A stretch of DNA of 64,000 nt from Paractinoplanes polyasparticus. GTDB lineage: Bacteria > Actinomycetota > Actinomycetes > Mycobacteriales > Micromonosporaceae. The DNA is taken from NCBI RefSeq assembly GCF_019710575.1, contig NZ_JAHWFK010000045.1, positions 105,209 to 169,208 of the forward strand, written 5' to 3'. The notes below the pieces were generated by a model that worked only from the letters and a program-made list of their open reading frames with translations, was not told the origin of the DNA and did not search any database. This document shows positions 1 to 8,024 of the stretch, in pieces (the first letter of the stretch is position 1; each line of letters opens with the position of its first letter). The translations under genes and the position numbers were made by a program.

Positions 1-665
1 GTGGCGTCGACGACCATCCCGTACGGTCCGCACAGCCACCAGTGCTCGACGGCCGGCACGTCGAGCAACATCGGCAGCAGGGTGCGCAACTTGGCCCCGT
101 CGAGCCGCCCACTGAGCAGATCGACCTCGCGGGCCTCGCGCGACAGCAGGTGCACCAGCTCGAGCCGGGACGGGTGGCTGTCCTTCAGGTCGGCGAGCTC
201 CTCGGCGAACATCACCGTGTCGGCCCGCCGGTTGCCGTAGAGCACCGCGACCTGGGCCTTCGGGTTGCGCAGCAGCGACGTCGCGATCGACAGCACCGGC
301 GTGATCCCCGAGCCGGCCGCGATCATGACGTGCCGCCCGCCCGCCTCCAGGTCGGGCGTGAACGTGCCGGACGGCGGCGCGACCTCGACCGCGTCGCCCA
401 CTCGCAGCTCGTGCACCAGCCACCCCGAGACCAGCCCACCGGGCACCTCGCGCACGCCGATCCGGGGCCGGGCGCCGGCCGGGGCGCAGATCGAGTACGA
501 CCGGCGCTCGTCCCGCAAGTCGCCGGGCCGCCGCACGGTGAGCGACTGCCCCGGCCGGAAGTCGTAGACGCCGGCGAGGTCGTCAGGAACGTCGAAGGTC
601 ACCGCGACCGCGTCGGGGCAGAGCCGCTCGACGTCGGCGACGCGGAGCGCGTGGAAATCCCGCAC
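1..665 (-). CDS. paaE: Phenylacetyl-CoA 1,2-epoxidase reductase subunit PaaE (3' end beyond window)
   Basis: PaaE passes electrons from NADPH through FAD and a 2Fe-2S cluster to the diiron epoxidase PaaABC. The minus frame starts with GTG at 665, directly after the paaD stop (667-669), and stays open to the window edge for about 221 codons. An FAD-binding RSYS motif is at residues 55-58 and a nucleotide-binding GSGITP at 118-123, both typical of ferredoxin-NADP reductase domains. The C-terminal plant-type ferredoxin domain with its four cysteines would lie outside the window. It is the last gene of the paaABCDE block, and tight packing implies co-transcription. Confidence 0.9.
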   Translation of the reverse strand, partial: MRDFHALRVADVERLCPDAVAVTFDVPDDLAGVYDFRPGQSLTVRRPGDLRDERRSYSICAPAGARPRIGVREVPGGLVSGWLVHELRVGDAVEVAPPSGTFTPDLEAGGRHVMIAAGSGITPVLSIATSLLRNPKAQVAVLYGNRRADTVMFAEELADLKDSHPSRLELVHLLSREAREVDLLSGRLDGAKLRTLLPMLLDVPAVEHWWLCGPYGMVVDA

Positions 666-666
666 G

Positions 667-1272
667 TCAGATCTCCTTCACGTGCTCGAAGGGCTCCCGG
701 CAAGCCGGGCACCGTCGCAACTCCCGGCAGGCGGTCGCGCCGAACGCGGCCAGCCGCTCCGTCTGCCGCTCGCCGCAACGCGGGCAGGCGATCGGCTCCT
801 CGCGGGCGCCGAGTCTGAGTGGCACCGGTCCGGCAGCGCGCCGGGGCGCCGGACCGGGCGGCGAGATGCCGGCCGCGGCCAGCTTGGCCCTGCCTTCAGC
901 CGAGATCCAGTCGGTGGTCCAGGCCGGCGCCAGCTGCGTGCGCACGCCCGCGTTCTCGTAACCGGCCCGGCGCAGCGCCCGAAGCAGGTCCGCACGGATC
1001 GCCTCCATGGCCGGGCACCCCGAGTAGGTCGGCGTGATCGTCACCTCGACACCGTCGCCGGTCTGCCGCACCTCGCGCAGGATCCCCAGCTCGGCCAGCG
1101 TGACCATGGGCAGCTCGGGATCGGTGACCGTCGCCGCCACCTCGGCCGCGCTCACCACGCCGGCCGGCCCCTGGGACTCGGCCGCGCTCACCACGCCGCC
1201 CAGCCCCTGGGACTCGGCGGTGCTCACCATCGCGAGGCTGGCAGACCGCAGCTCACCGCCGGGCGCGCTCAC
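667..1272 (-). CDS. paaD: Phenylacetate degradation Fe-S maturation protein PaaD
   Basis: PaaD is a MIP18/DUF59-family protein thought to help mature the Fe-S centre of the phenylacetyl-CoA epoxidase system. The conserved core (VTDPELPMVTLAELGI, then a TPTYSGCPAME block) is followed by a C-terminal zinc-ribbon-like CPRC...CPAC pair (from about residue 163). The GTG start at 1272 overlaps the paaC stop by four bases. At 201 aa it is longer than the usual roughly 160-170 aa. The excess is an N-terminal stretch of about 2.5 copies of a 12-residue repeat (VVSAAESQGPAG). The true start may be internal, but all candidate starts are in frame. Confidence 0.9.
   Translation of the reverse strand: MSAPGGELRSASLAMVSTAESQGLGGVVSAAESQGPAGVVSAAEVAATVTDPELPMVTLAELGILREVRQTGDGVEVTITPTYSGCPAMEAIRADLLRALRRAGYENAGVRTQLAPAWTTDWISAEGRAKLAAAGISPPGPAPRRAAGPVPLRLGAREEPIACPRCGERQTERLAAFGATACRELRRCPACREPFEHVKEI
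1141..1230. repeat. 36-bp tandem repeat within paaD N-terminus
   Basis: Two full units (1141-1176 and 1177-1212) and a half unit (1213-1230) of a 36-bp repeat encode the 12-residue motif VVSAAESQGPAG. The units differ at only a few bases. The period is a multiple of three, so the frame is kept. Confidence 0.85.
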
Positions 1273-2219
1273 CAGACACCGCCGGGCGTCGCACGGGCCA
1301 GCCCCTGCATTTCGGACAGGATCTCCGCCAGCTCGCCACCATGCCGGCCGTCGCGCCCGGGCGTCTTGCCGAGCGCCGCTTCCTCATGCGTCGCCGTTCC
1401 AGACACCGGCGCATCGCGCGTCGCGCTCCCGGACGCCGGCGCATCGCGCGTCGCGCTCCCCGGTGCCGGCGCGTCGAGCGTGGCCGCGGCGAGCACCTGG
1501 GCCAGGACGGCGTCGAACTCGGGGCGCAACGAGGCCGGGTCGACGGCCACGCCGGTCAGGCGCTGCTCGATCGGGTGCGGCTCGAAGAGCTCGTCGATCA
1601 GGGGCCACACCGCGTCCAGGCCGGCCTGCATGCGCTGGCGGGAGAGCGGCGTGCCGTCGCCGAGGCGAACCGTCCAGCCCGCCGCGTACTCGCGGTGGTA
1701 GGTGACCTCCTTGACGCCCTTGGCGGCGATCGCCGAGAGCACCGGGTCGCGGCTCGCCGACAGCCGGTCGAGCAGCGCCAGCCGCCACGTCGCGAAGACG
1801 AGCAGCCGTGCGATCAGGTGGCCGAAGTCGTCGTCGCGCACCTCGGCCAGGCGGACGTGCCGGAAGTCCGCGGCCTCCCGCAGGTAGGCCAGGTCGTCCT
1901 CGTCGCGGCCGGCGCCCTCGGCCTCCCCGGCCCGGGTCAGCAGCAGCCGCGCCTGGCCGAGCAGGTCGAGCGCGATGTTGGCGATCGCCATCTCGTCCTC
2001 GAGCTCGGGGGCGCGGGTCACCCACTGCTGCAACCGGTGCGACAGGATCAGCGCGTCGTCAGCGATCATCAGGCAGTAGGCGGCCAGGTCGGCGCCGTCC
2101 ACGCCCTCGGGCAGGGTGGTGGGCACCCCGGCCAGCGGGTCGGCGAACCCGGTGCCGTACGCCCAGCGGGCGTCGTCGTCGTGGTCGGTGAGGGCCTGGT
2201 AGGCGTCGTCGAAGCTCAT
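1269..2219 (-). CDS. paaC: Phenylacetyl-CoA 1,2-epoxidase structural subunit PaaC
   Basis: PaaC is the ferritin-like, catalytically inactive partner of PaaA in the ring-epoxidising complex. The helical body is intact (for example LILSHRLQQWV and EVTYHREYAAGW). At 316 aa it is well above the usual roughly 250-270 aa. The extra length is near the C-terminus, where three 10-residue units of the ASGSATRDAP type are inserted before the normal LAEILSEMQGLAR tail. It is bounded by a GTGA overlap with paaD and by an 7-base gap from paaB, so it belongs to the paa operon. Confidence 0.92.
   Translation of the reverse strand: MSFDDAYQALTDHDDDARWAYGTGFADPLAGVPTTLPEGVDGADLAAYCLMIADDALILSHRLQQWVTRAPELEDEMAIANIALDLLGQARLLLTRAGEAEGAGRDEDDLAYLREAADFRHVRLAEVRDDDFGHLIARLLVFATWRLALLDRLSASRDPVLSAIAAKGVKEVTYHREYAAGWTVRLGDGTPLSRQRMQAGLDAVWPLIDELFEPHPIEQRLTGVAVDPASLRPEFDAVLAQVLAAATLDAPAPGSATRDAPASGSATRDAPVSGTATHEEAALGKTPGRDGRHGGELAEILSEMQGLARATPGGVW
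1385..1474. repeat. 30-bp tandem repeat within paaC
   Basis: Three consecutive 30-bp units (about 1385-1414, 1415-1444, 1445-1474) encode variants of the decapeptide ASGSATRDAP near the PaaC C-terminus. The last two units are almost identical. Homologous repeats are not expected in this family. Confidence 0.85.
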
Positions 2220-2226
2220 CGCGGCC

Positions 2227-2523
2227 TCAGATGTGCGGCACGGAGTCGGGGATGGCGTAGTACGTCGGGTGCCGGTAGGCCTTGTCGCCGCTGGGCCCGA
2301 AGAACGCGTCCTTGTCGTCCGGCCCCGAGGCCACGACGTCGTCGGACTTCACGACCCAGATGCTGACGCCCTCGTTCCGGCGCGTGTACAGGTCGCGCGC
2401 GTGGTGCAGCGCCATCTCGTGGTCGGCGGCCCGCAGCGATCCGACGTGGACGTGGTTGAGACCGCGCTTGGCCCGCACGAACACCTCGAACAGCGGCCAC
2501 TCGTGCTTGATCTCGCCGCTCAT
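2227..2523 (-). CDS. paaB: Phenylacetyl-CoA 1,2-epoxidase subunit PaaB
   Basis: PaaB is a 98-residue subunit of the PaaABCE complex that bridges PaaAC units. The sequence begins MSGEIKHEWPLFEVFVRAK and contains the family-typical HALHHARDLYTRR-like helix and an FFGPSGDKAYRHPTYY tail. The length matches the family (about 95 aa). Its ATG shares an ATGA overlap with the paaA stop, indicating translational coupling and strict stoichiometry. Confidence 0.95.
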   Translation of the reverse strand: MSGEIKHEWPLFEVFVRAKRGLNHVHVGSLRAADHEMALHHARDLYTRRNEGVSIWVVKSDDVVASGPDDKDAFFGPSGDKAYRHPTYYAIPDSVPHI

Positions 2524-3443
2524 GCCGGCACCCCCTGTCGTTTCGCCGCGTGGGCTGCTGCCGCCTCGCGGACCCAGGCGCCCTGTTCGTCGGCCCGGCG
2601 CCGGTGGGCGATGCGTTCCCGGTTCATCGGCCCGTCGCCCGAGATCACGCGCTTGAGCTCCGACCAGTCGATCTCGCCGAAGTCGTAGTGCTCGCGCTCG
2701 GCGTTCCAGCGCAGGTCGCCGTCGGGCAGGGTGACGCCCAGCGCCCCGGCCTGGGGCACGCTCATGTCGACGAAGCGCTGCCGCAGCTCGTCGTTGGTGT
2801 GCCGCTTGATCTTCCAGGCCATCGACTGGGCCGTGTTGGGCGATTCCGCGTCGGGCGGGCCGAACATCATCAGTGACGGCCACCACCAGCGGTTCACCGC
2901 GTCCTGCACCATCTCGCGCTGGGCCGGCGTGCCGCGCATCATCGTCATCAGCAGCTCGTAGCCCTGCCGCTGATGGAACGACTCCTCCTTGCAGATGCGG
3001 ATCATCGCCCGCGCGTACGGCCCGAAGGAGCTGCGGCACAGCGGCACCTGGTTACAGATGGCGGCGCCGTCGACGAGCCACCCGATCACGCCGACGTCGG
3101 CGAACGTCAGGGTGGGGTAGTTGAAGATCGAGGAGTACTTCTGGCGGCCCTCGATGAGCCGGCGGGTCAGGTCGCCCCGGTCGGCGCCGAGCGTCTCGGC
3201 CGCCGAATAGAGGTAGAGCCCGTGTCCGGCCTCGTCCTGCACCTTGGCCAGCAGGATCGCCTTGCGGCGGAGCGACGGCGCCCGGGTGATCCAGGCGCCC
3301 TCGGGCTGCATGCCGATGATCTCGGAGTGGGCGTGCTGGGCGATCTGCCGGATCATGGTCTTGCGGTAGCCCTCGGGCATCCAGTCGCGCGGCTCGATCC
3401 GCTGATCCTTGGCGATGGTCGCCTCGAAGACCTGCTCACTCAT
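2520..3443 (-). CDS. paaA: Phenylacetyl-CoA 1,2-epoxidase catalytic subunit PaaA
   Basis: PaaA holds the diiron centre that epoxidises the aromatic ring of phenylacetyl-CoA. The protein is 307 aa, the family's normal length. The ferritin-like iron-ligand motifs DEAGHG (residues 70-75) and EESFHQRQG (153-161) are present and intact. It is the first of the five contiguous epoxidase genes. The upstream hydroxyacyl-CoA dehydrogenase gene ends 21 bp away, so transcription probably continues from paaN through paaE. Confidence 0.96.
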   Translation of the reverse strand: MSEQVFEATIAKDQRIEPRDWMPEGYRKTMIRQIAQHAHSEIIGMQPEGAWITRAPSLRRKAILLAKVQDEAGHGLYLYSAAETLGADRGDLTRRLIEGRQKYSSIFNYPTLTFADVGVIGWLVDGAAICNQVPLCRSSFGPYARAMIRICKEESFHQRQGYELLMTMMRGTPAQREMVQDAVNRWWWPSLMMFGPPDAESPNTAQSMAWKIKRHTNDELRQRFVDMSVPQAGALGVTLPDGDLRWNAEREHYDFGEIDWSELKRVISGDGPMNRERIAHRRRADEQGAWVREAAAAHAAKRQGVPA

Positions 3444-3464
3444 GACGCCTCCCAGCTCGCTCGG

Positions 3465-4337
3465 TCATGACGCGCCCCAGCTGAAGAACCCTTGCCCGGT
3501 CTTGCGGCCGAGCTCTCCGCGCGCCACCTTGTCGCGCAGCAGTTGCGGCGGGGCAAAACGCTCCCCCAGCTCGCGGTGCAGGTGTTCGGCGATCGCCAGG
3601 CGCACGTCGAGGCCGATCAGGTCGGTGGAGCGCAGGGGGCCCATCGGGTGCCGGTAGCCCAGTTCCATGGCCCGGTCGATGTCGGCCGCGTCGGCGACGC
3701 CCTCGTCGAGCATGCGGATCGCCTCGAGCCCCAGCAGCACGCCGAGCCGGCTGGTGGCGAACCCGGGCGAATCCCGTACGACGATGTCGCTCTTGCCCAG
3801 CCCGGCCACCCACCCCCGGGTCGCCTCGCACGCGACGTCACCGGTCTGCGGGCCGGTCACGATCTCGACCAGCTTGCTGGCCGGAACCGGGTTGAAGAAG
3901 TGCATGCCGAGGAACCGCTCGGGCCGCCGCAGGCCCTCGGCCAGCCCGGTGATCGACAACGAGCTGGTGTTGCTGGCCAGCACCGCGGAGTCGCCGACGG
4001 CCTGCTCGGCCGCGGCCAGCACGCGCACCTTGAGGGCCGCGTCCTCCGGTACGGCCTCGACCACCAGGTCGGTGTCGACGTTCAGCCCGGCCACGTCGTC
4101 GAGGAGCATCAGTCGTTCGAGCACCGAATCGGCGGACTCGCTCAGCGCGCCCTTCTCGGAAGCGCGCAGCAACCCCATCGCCACCCTGTCGCGGGCGGCC
4201 GCCGCAGCCGCCGGGTCACGTTCGACGAGGCAGACGACCGAACCGGCCACCGCGAAGACCTGCGCGACACCGGCCCCCATCCGCCCGCCACCGATGACAG
4301 CGACGACCTTGGGCACAGCCGCAGCCGGCGCGCTCAT
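3465..4337 (-). CDS. paaH: 3-hydroxyacyl-CoA dehydrogenase (PaaH-type)
   Basis: It oxidises the 3-hydroxyadipyl-CoA-level intermediate with NAD in the lower phenylacetate pathway. A Rossmann GGGRMGAG motif is at residues 16-23, HFFNPVP lies in the linker, and the C-terminal dehydrogenase domain ends ELGRKTGQGFFSW. At 290 aa it is the single-unit form (3-hydroxybutyryl-CoA dehydrogenase-like) rather than the longer enterobacterial PaaH. Its ATG at 4337 overlaps the upstream hydratase stop. The paa context supports PaaH; a general beta-oxidation role cannot be excluded. Confidence 0.88.
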   Translation of the reverse strand: MSAPAAAVPKVVAVIGGGRMGAGVAQVFAVAGSVVCLVERDPAAAAAARDRVAMGLLRASEKGALSESADSVLERLMLLDDVAGLNVDTDLVVEAVPEDAALKVRVLAAAEQAVGDSAVLASNTSSLSITGLAEGLRRPERFLGMHFFNPVPASKLVEIVTGPQTGDVACEATRGWVAGLGKSDIVVRDSPGFATSRLGVLLGLEAIRMLDEGVADAADIDRAMELGYRHPMGPLRSTDLIGLDVRLAIAEHLHRELGERFAPPQLLRDKVARGELGRKTGQGFFSWGAS

Positions 4338-5062
4338 GACCGACCGCCGGCCAGGAAGGCGTCCATCCGCACGCGTTTCTCCTCCGACTCGAAGAGGATC
4401 GCCTGGGCCAGGTCGTCGGTCAGCGGGTGACCGGCGCCGTCGGCGACCAGCTTGGTGAGGCGCAGCGCGAGCGCACCCGAGCGGGCCATCCGATCGAGCA
4501 CCGCGTGGGCCCGCTTCAGCAGCTCGCCGGCCGGCACGACCTCGGCCACCAGGCCGAAACGCAGCGCGTCGTCGGCGTCGAGCCGACGACCGGCCAGCAG
4601 CACCTGCTTGGCGACCGAGGCGCCGGCCAGCTCCCGCAGCCGCCAGCAGGCGCCGGCCGCCGCGAGGATGCCGAGACCCGGCTCGGGGTTGCCGAAGATC
4701 GCGGCCGGTGAGGCCAGCCGGACGTCGCACGCGTACGCCAGCTCGGCGCCCCCACCCAGCGCGTAACCGTCCACAGCGGCCACCGTGGGCAGCGGCAGCC
4801 GGGCCACGCGGTCGAACAACCGGCTGTTGATGCCTTGCAGCGCCTGCTCCCGGCCACGCTCGCGCAGCTCGCCGATGTCGGCCCCGGCGGCGAACGTGCC
4901 GCCGTCGCCGGTGATCAGCAGCAGCCGCGGCCGTTCTTCCAGGGCCGCGCACACGTCGTGGAGCTCGCCGATCATCGCCGCGTTGATCGCGTTGCGGGCC
5001 TCGGGGCGCCGCAGCGTGACCACCACGCGGTCGTCGAGCTCCTCGACGTGCAGCGTGCTCAC
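4334..5062 (-). CDS. Enoyl-CoA hydratase/isomerase (PaaF/PaaG-like)
   Basis: This crotonase-family protein of 242 aa is likely the hydratase or ring-epoxide isomerase step of the phenylacetate pathway. The oxyanion-hole segments GGTFAAGADI and DGYALGGGAELAYACDVRLA and the catalytic-region NPEPGLGILA block are present. The start is GTG at 5062, chosen because it gives a GTGA overlap with the thiolase stop and removes a long non-homologous extension. Only one crotonase is visible here although the pathway needs two (PaaF and PaaG), so the second is presumably elsewhere or this one is bifunctional. Confidence 0.88.
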   Translation of the reverse strand: MSTLHVEELDDRVVVTLRRPEARNAINAAMIGELHDVCAALEERPRLLLITGDGGTFAAGADIGELRERGREQALQGINSRLFDRVARLPLPTVAAVDGYALGGGAELAYACDVRLASPAAIFGNPEPGLGILAAAGACWRLRELAGASVAKQVLLAGRRLDADDALRFGLVAEVVPAGELLKRAHAVLDRMARSGALALRLTKLVADGAGHPLTDDLAQAILFESEEKRVRMDAFLAGGRS

Positions 5063-6261
5063 GGCCGCTCCACCAGCAGGGCGACGCCCTGGCCGACGCC
5101 GACGCAGAGGGTGGCCAGGGCCCGGCGGGCGTTCTCGCGTTCCATGCGGCCCAGGAGCGTCACGGTGAGCCGGGCGCCCGAGCAGCCCAGCGGGTGGCCC
5201 AGGGCGATCGCGCCGCCGTCGGCGTTGACCCTTTCCTCGTCGAGCTTGAGCCGCCGGATCACGGCCAGCGACTGCACGGCGAAGGCCTCGTTGAGCTCGA
5301 CGGCCTCGAGGTCGCTCGCGCCCCAGCCGGCCCGGGCCAGGGCCTTCTCGGTGGCGGGCACGGGACCCAGGCCCATGATCTGGGGCGGGACGCCCGCGCT
5401 GGCCGCCGTGACGATCCGGGCGCGCGGGGTCAGCCCGTACCGCTCGACCGCCTCGCCGCTCGCCACGACGAGCGCGGCGGCGCCGTCGCTGAGCGGGGAC
5501 GACGAAGCGGCCGTGACGACCCCGCCGGCCCGGAAGACCGGCCGCAGGGCGCCCAGCTTCTCGAGAGTGGACCCGCGGCGGGGGATCTCGTCGGTGGTCA
5601 CCTCGCCGACCGGCACGATCTCGCCCTCGAAACGGCCGGCGTCGATGGCCGCGATCGCCCGCTGGTGGCTGCGCAGCGCGAACGCGTCGCTCTCGGCGCG
5701 GGTGATGCCGTCGAGCGCGGCGACCTCTTCGGCCGTCTCGCCCATGCTGAGCGTGATCCGGCGATCCTCGGGGCCGGTGCCGGCCTCTTTGTCGTGCGCC
5801 TTGAACAGCGGGTTGGTGAAGCGCCAGCCCAGCGACGTGTCGACGACCTCGCCGGGGCGCGCCCATGGGGTGCCGGGCTTCTGCATCACCCACGGCGCGC
5901 GGGTCATCGACTCGACGCCGCCGGCCACGATCAGGTCGGCCTCGCCGGCCCGGATCTGGTTGGCGGCCGAGACGATCGCGGTCAGGCCGCTGGCGCAGAG
6001 CCGGTTGACCGTGTAACCCGGCACCGTGTCGGGCAGGCCGGAGAGCAGCACGGCCATGCGGGCCACGTTGCGGTTGTCCTCACCGGCCTGGTTGGCCGCG
6101 CCGAGCACCACCTCGTCGATCGCGCCGACCGGCACGCCGGCCCGGTCGACCGCCTCACGGACGACCAGCCCGGCGAGGTCGTCGGGGCGGATGCCGGCGA
6201 GCGCTCCGCCGTACTTGCCCTGGGGAGTGCGGACGCCGCCGACGAGGTAGGCCTCAGCCAT
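5059..6261 (-). CDS. paaJ: Acetyl-CoA C-acyltransferase (3-oxoadipyl-CoA thiolase, PaaJ-like)
   Basis: This thiolase cleaves the 3-oxo-5,6-didehydrosuberyl-CoA / 3-oxoadipyl-CoA intermediates to acetyl-CoA plus the shortened acyl-CoA. The nucleophile Cys89 lies in NRLCASGLT, the general-base His in GGAIALGHPLGCSG, and the second Cys in CVGVGQG near the C-terminus. The 400-aa length is standard. The ATG at 6261 has a GGAG Shine-Dalgarno, and only 18 bp separate it from paaN. The substrate is inferred from the operon. Confidence 0.9.
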   Translation of the reverse strand: MAEAYLVGGVRTPQGKYGGALAGIRPDDLAGLVVREAVDRAGVPVGAIDEVVLGAANQAGEDNRNVARMAVLLSGLPDTVPGYTVNRLCASGLTAIVSAANQIRAGEADLIVAGGVESMTRAPWVMQKPGTPWARPGEVVDTSLGWRFTNPLFKAHDKEAGTGPEDRRITLSMGETAEEVAALDGITRAESDAFALRSHQRAIAAIDAGRFEGEIVPVGEVTTDEIPRRGSTLEKLGALRPVFRAGGVVTAASSSPLSDGAAALVVASGEAVERYGLTPRARIVTAASAGVPPQIMGLGPVPATEKALARAGWGASDLEAVELNEAFAVQSLAVIRRLKLDEERVNADGGAIALGHPLGCSGARLTVTLLGRMERENARRALATLCVGVGQGVALLVERP

Positions 6262-6279
6262 TGTGTGTTCCTCCGGTGC

Positions 6280-7950
6280 TCAGACGTGGTGACGGGACTG
6301 GAGGGTGAAGAACCGGCCGGTGACGAAGTGGTCGTCGCTCAGCGAGGCCGTGGCGGCCGGATTGGCGCCGGAGCCGTGCAGGTCGCTGAACGCGGCGGTC
6401 TGGTTCACGAACACCCCTCCCGTCAGATTTTCGGCGAGGTGCACCCCGGCGTCGAGCGCCGCCTCCCGCGCAGCGGAAAGGACCTCGGGATTCGTGGAGT
6501 GGACGAGCGCGGTGAGCGCACCGTGGGCCCGGACCGTCTCGACCAGGACGCGCAGGCTGTGCGCGGTCGACTCGGTGGCGATGACGAACGAGACCGGGCC
6601 GAACCATTCCCGGGTGTACGCCTTCTCGTCGGCCGCGTCGAGCCGGATCACCACGGGCGTGCGGATCGTGGCGCCCGGGTTGTTCTCATCGGCGACCTCG
6701 GCCGTGGGGTGGATGACGCTCGCCGCGCTGTTGGCCTCGGTGAGCCGGGCCAGGACGCCGTCGTTGACGATCGCGCCCAGCGTGCCCGCGGCCCGGGCCG
6801 GGTCGCCCAGCAGCTTGTCGAGCGCGGCGGCCAGGTCGGCGCCGAACTCGTCGACGCTGCGGTGGCCGGCGTCGGTCTCGATGCCGCCCTGCGGAACCAG
6901 GATGTTCTGCGGGGTGGTGCACATCTGCCCGCTGTAGAGCGACAGCGAGAAGGACAGGTTGCGCAGCAGGCCCTTGTAGTCGTCGGTGGAGTCGACCACG
7001 ACCGTGTTGAGGCCGGCCTTCTCGGTGTAGACGACGGCCTGGCGGGCGTTGGCCTCGAGCCAGTTGCCGAACTCGCTGGAGCCGGTGAAGTCGACGATGC
7101 GGACGTCGGGGTGGGTGGCCAGGGTGGCCGCGATGCCGTCGCCGGGCTCCTCGACGGCCAGGGTGACCAGGTCGGGGCTCTGGCCGGCCTCGGCCAGCAC
7201 CTCGCGGCAGATCTGCACGGTGATGGCCAGCGGCAGCACGGCGCCCGGGTGCGGCTTGACGATCACCGGGTTGCCGGTGACCAGGCCGGCGAACAGGCCC
7301 GGATAGCTGTTCCAGGTCGGGAAGGTGTTGCAGCCGATGACCAGGCCCACGCCGCGGCCGACGACCGTGCTCGTCTTGGTGAGGCGCAGGGGGTCGCCGC
7401 CGCGCTGCGGCTTGGCCCACTCGGTGGTGGCCGGGATGCGGGTGGTGGCGGCCAGCGCGTACGCCACGGCCTCGAGGGCCCGGTCTTGCGCGTGCGGGCC
7501 GCCGGCCTGGAACGCCATGACGAAGGCCTGGCCGGTGGTGTGCTGGACGGCGTGGGCCAGCTCGAACGAGCGGGCGTTGATCCGCTTGATGATCTCGGCG
7601 GCGACGCCGGCGCGACCCTGCGGGCCGACGGCGCGCCAGGCCGGGGTGGCGGCGCGGGCGGCAGCGACCAGGGCCAGCGGGTCGGCCTTGGGGTAGCTGA
7701 CGCCGAGCTCGAGGCCCCAGGGCGAGCGCTCGGTGCTGACCGTGCCGGCGGCGCCGGGCACCTCGATCGGGAACGGGCCGCCGAGCAGGGCCCGGAACGC
7801 ACGCTCACCCTCGGGCGCGGCCTGCTCGCCGTAAACCGATTTGCTCGGCGACTCGGGGAAGGCCGACCAGTAGTCGCGGACGGTCGTCGCCCGGACAGCC
7901 TGATCGAGCAGCTCGGCATGCCTCTCGTAGAACCCGGCGGGGGTCGTCAT
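6280..7950 (-). CDS. paaN: Phenylacetic acid degradation protein PaaN (aldehyde dehydrogenase)
   Basis: PaaN is the actinobacterial-type aldehyde dehydrogenase of the paa gene set, acting on the ring-opened semialdehyde without the hydratase domain of PaaZ. At 556 aa it has an ALDH fold, with the cofactor segment IGCNTFPTWNSYPGLFAGL, the FTGSSEFG loop and catalytic Cys in SGQMCTTPQN. It is the first gene of the operon. The ATG at 7950 has GGGAG six bases upstream, and a sigma-70-like promoter with an embedded TetR-type operator lies 30-60 bp further up. Confidence 0.92.
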   Translation of the reverse strand: MTTPAGFYERHAELLDQAVRATTVRDYWSAFPESPSKSVYGEQAAPEGERAFRALLGGPFPIEVPGAAGTVSTERSPWGLELGVSYPKADPLALVAAARAATPAWRAVGPQGRAGVAAEIIKRINARSFELAHAVQHTTGQAFVMAFQAGGPHAQDRALEAVAYALAATTRIPATTEWAKPQRGGDPLRLTKTSTVVGRGVGLVIGCNTFPTWNSYPGLFAGLVTGNPVIVKPHPGAVLPLAITVQICREVLAEAGQSPDLVTLAVEEPGDGIAATLATHPDVRIVDFTGSSEFGNWLEANARQAVVYTEKAGLNTVVVDSTDDYKGLLRNLSFSLSLYSGQMCTTPQNILVPQGGIETDAGHRSVDEFGADLAAALDKLLGDPARAAGTLGAIVNDGVLARLTEANSAASVIHPTAEVADENNPGATIRTPVVIRLDAADEKAYTREWFGPVSFVIATESTAHSLRVLVETVRAHGALTALVHSTNPEVLSAAREAALDAGVHLAENLTGGVFVNQTAAFSDLHGSGANPAATASLSDDHFVTGRFFTLQSRHHV

Positions 7951-7981
7951 CCTGCGCTCCCTTGCGCTCGCGTGCCATCAT

Positions 7982-8010
7982 TATCTACCGTCCGGTCGGT
8001 CGGTAATCAA
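7982..8010 (-). promoter_or_regulatory. paaN operon promoter
   Basis: On the minus strand TTGATT (8010-8005) is followed after exactly 17 bp by TAGATA (7987-7982), a good match to -35/-10 consensus. The spacer is filled by the TACCG...CGGTA operator, so repressor and RNA polymerase binding would be mutually exclusive. Start site is expected near 7975. Confidence 0.7.
7986..8005. promoter_or_regulatory. TetR/PaaR-type operator
   Basis: The sequence TACCGTCCGGTCGGTCGGTA has TACCG/CGGTA ends and internal CCGACCG-like half sites, the pattern bound by PaaR-type TetR repressors. It sits between the divergent paaN and tetR genes and inside the paaN promoter spacer. The symmetry is imperfect in the centre. 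Confidence 0.7.
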
Positions 8011-8024
8011 GCCCGGGAGAGAGA

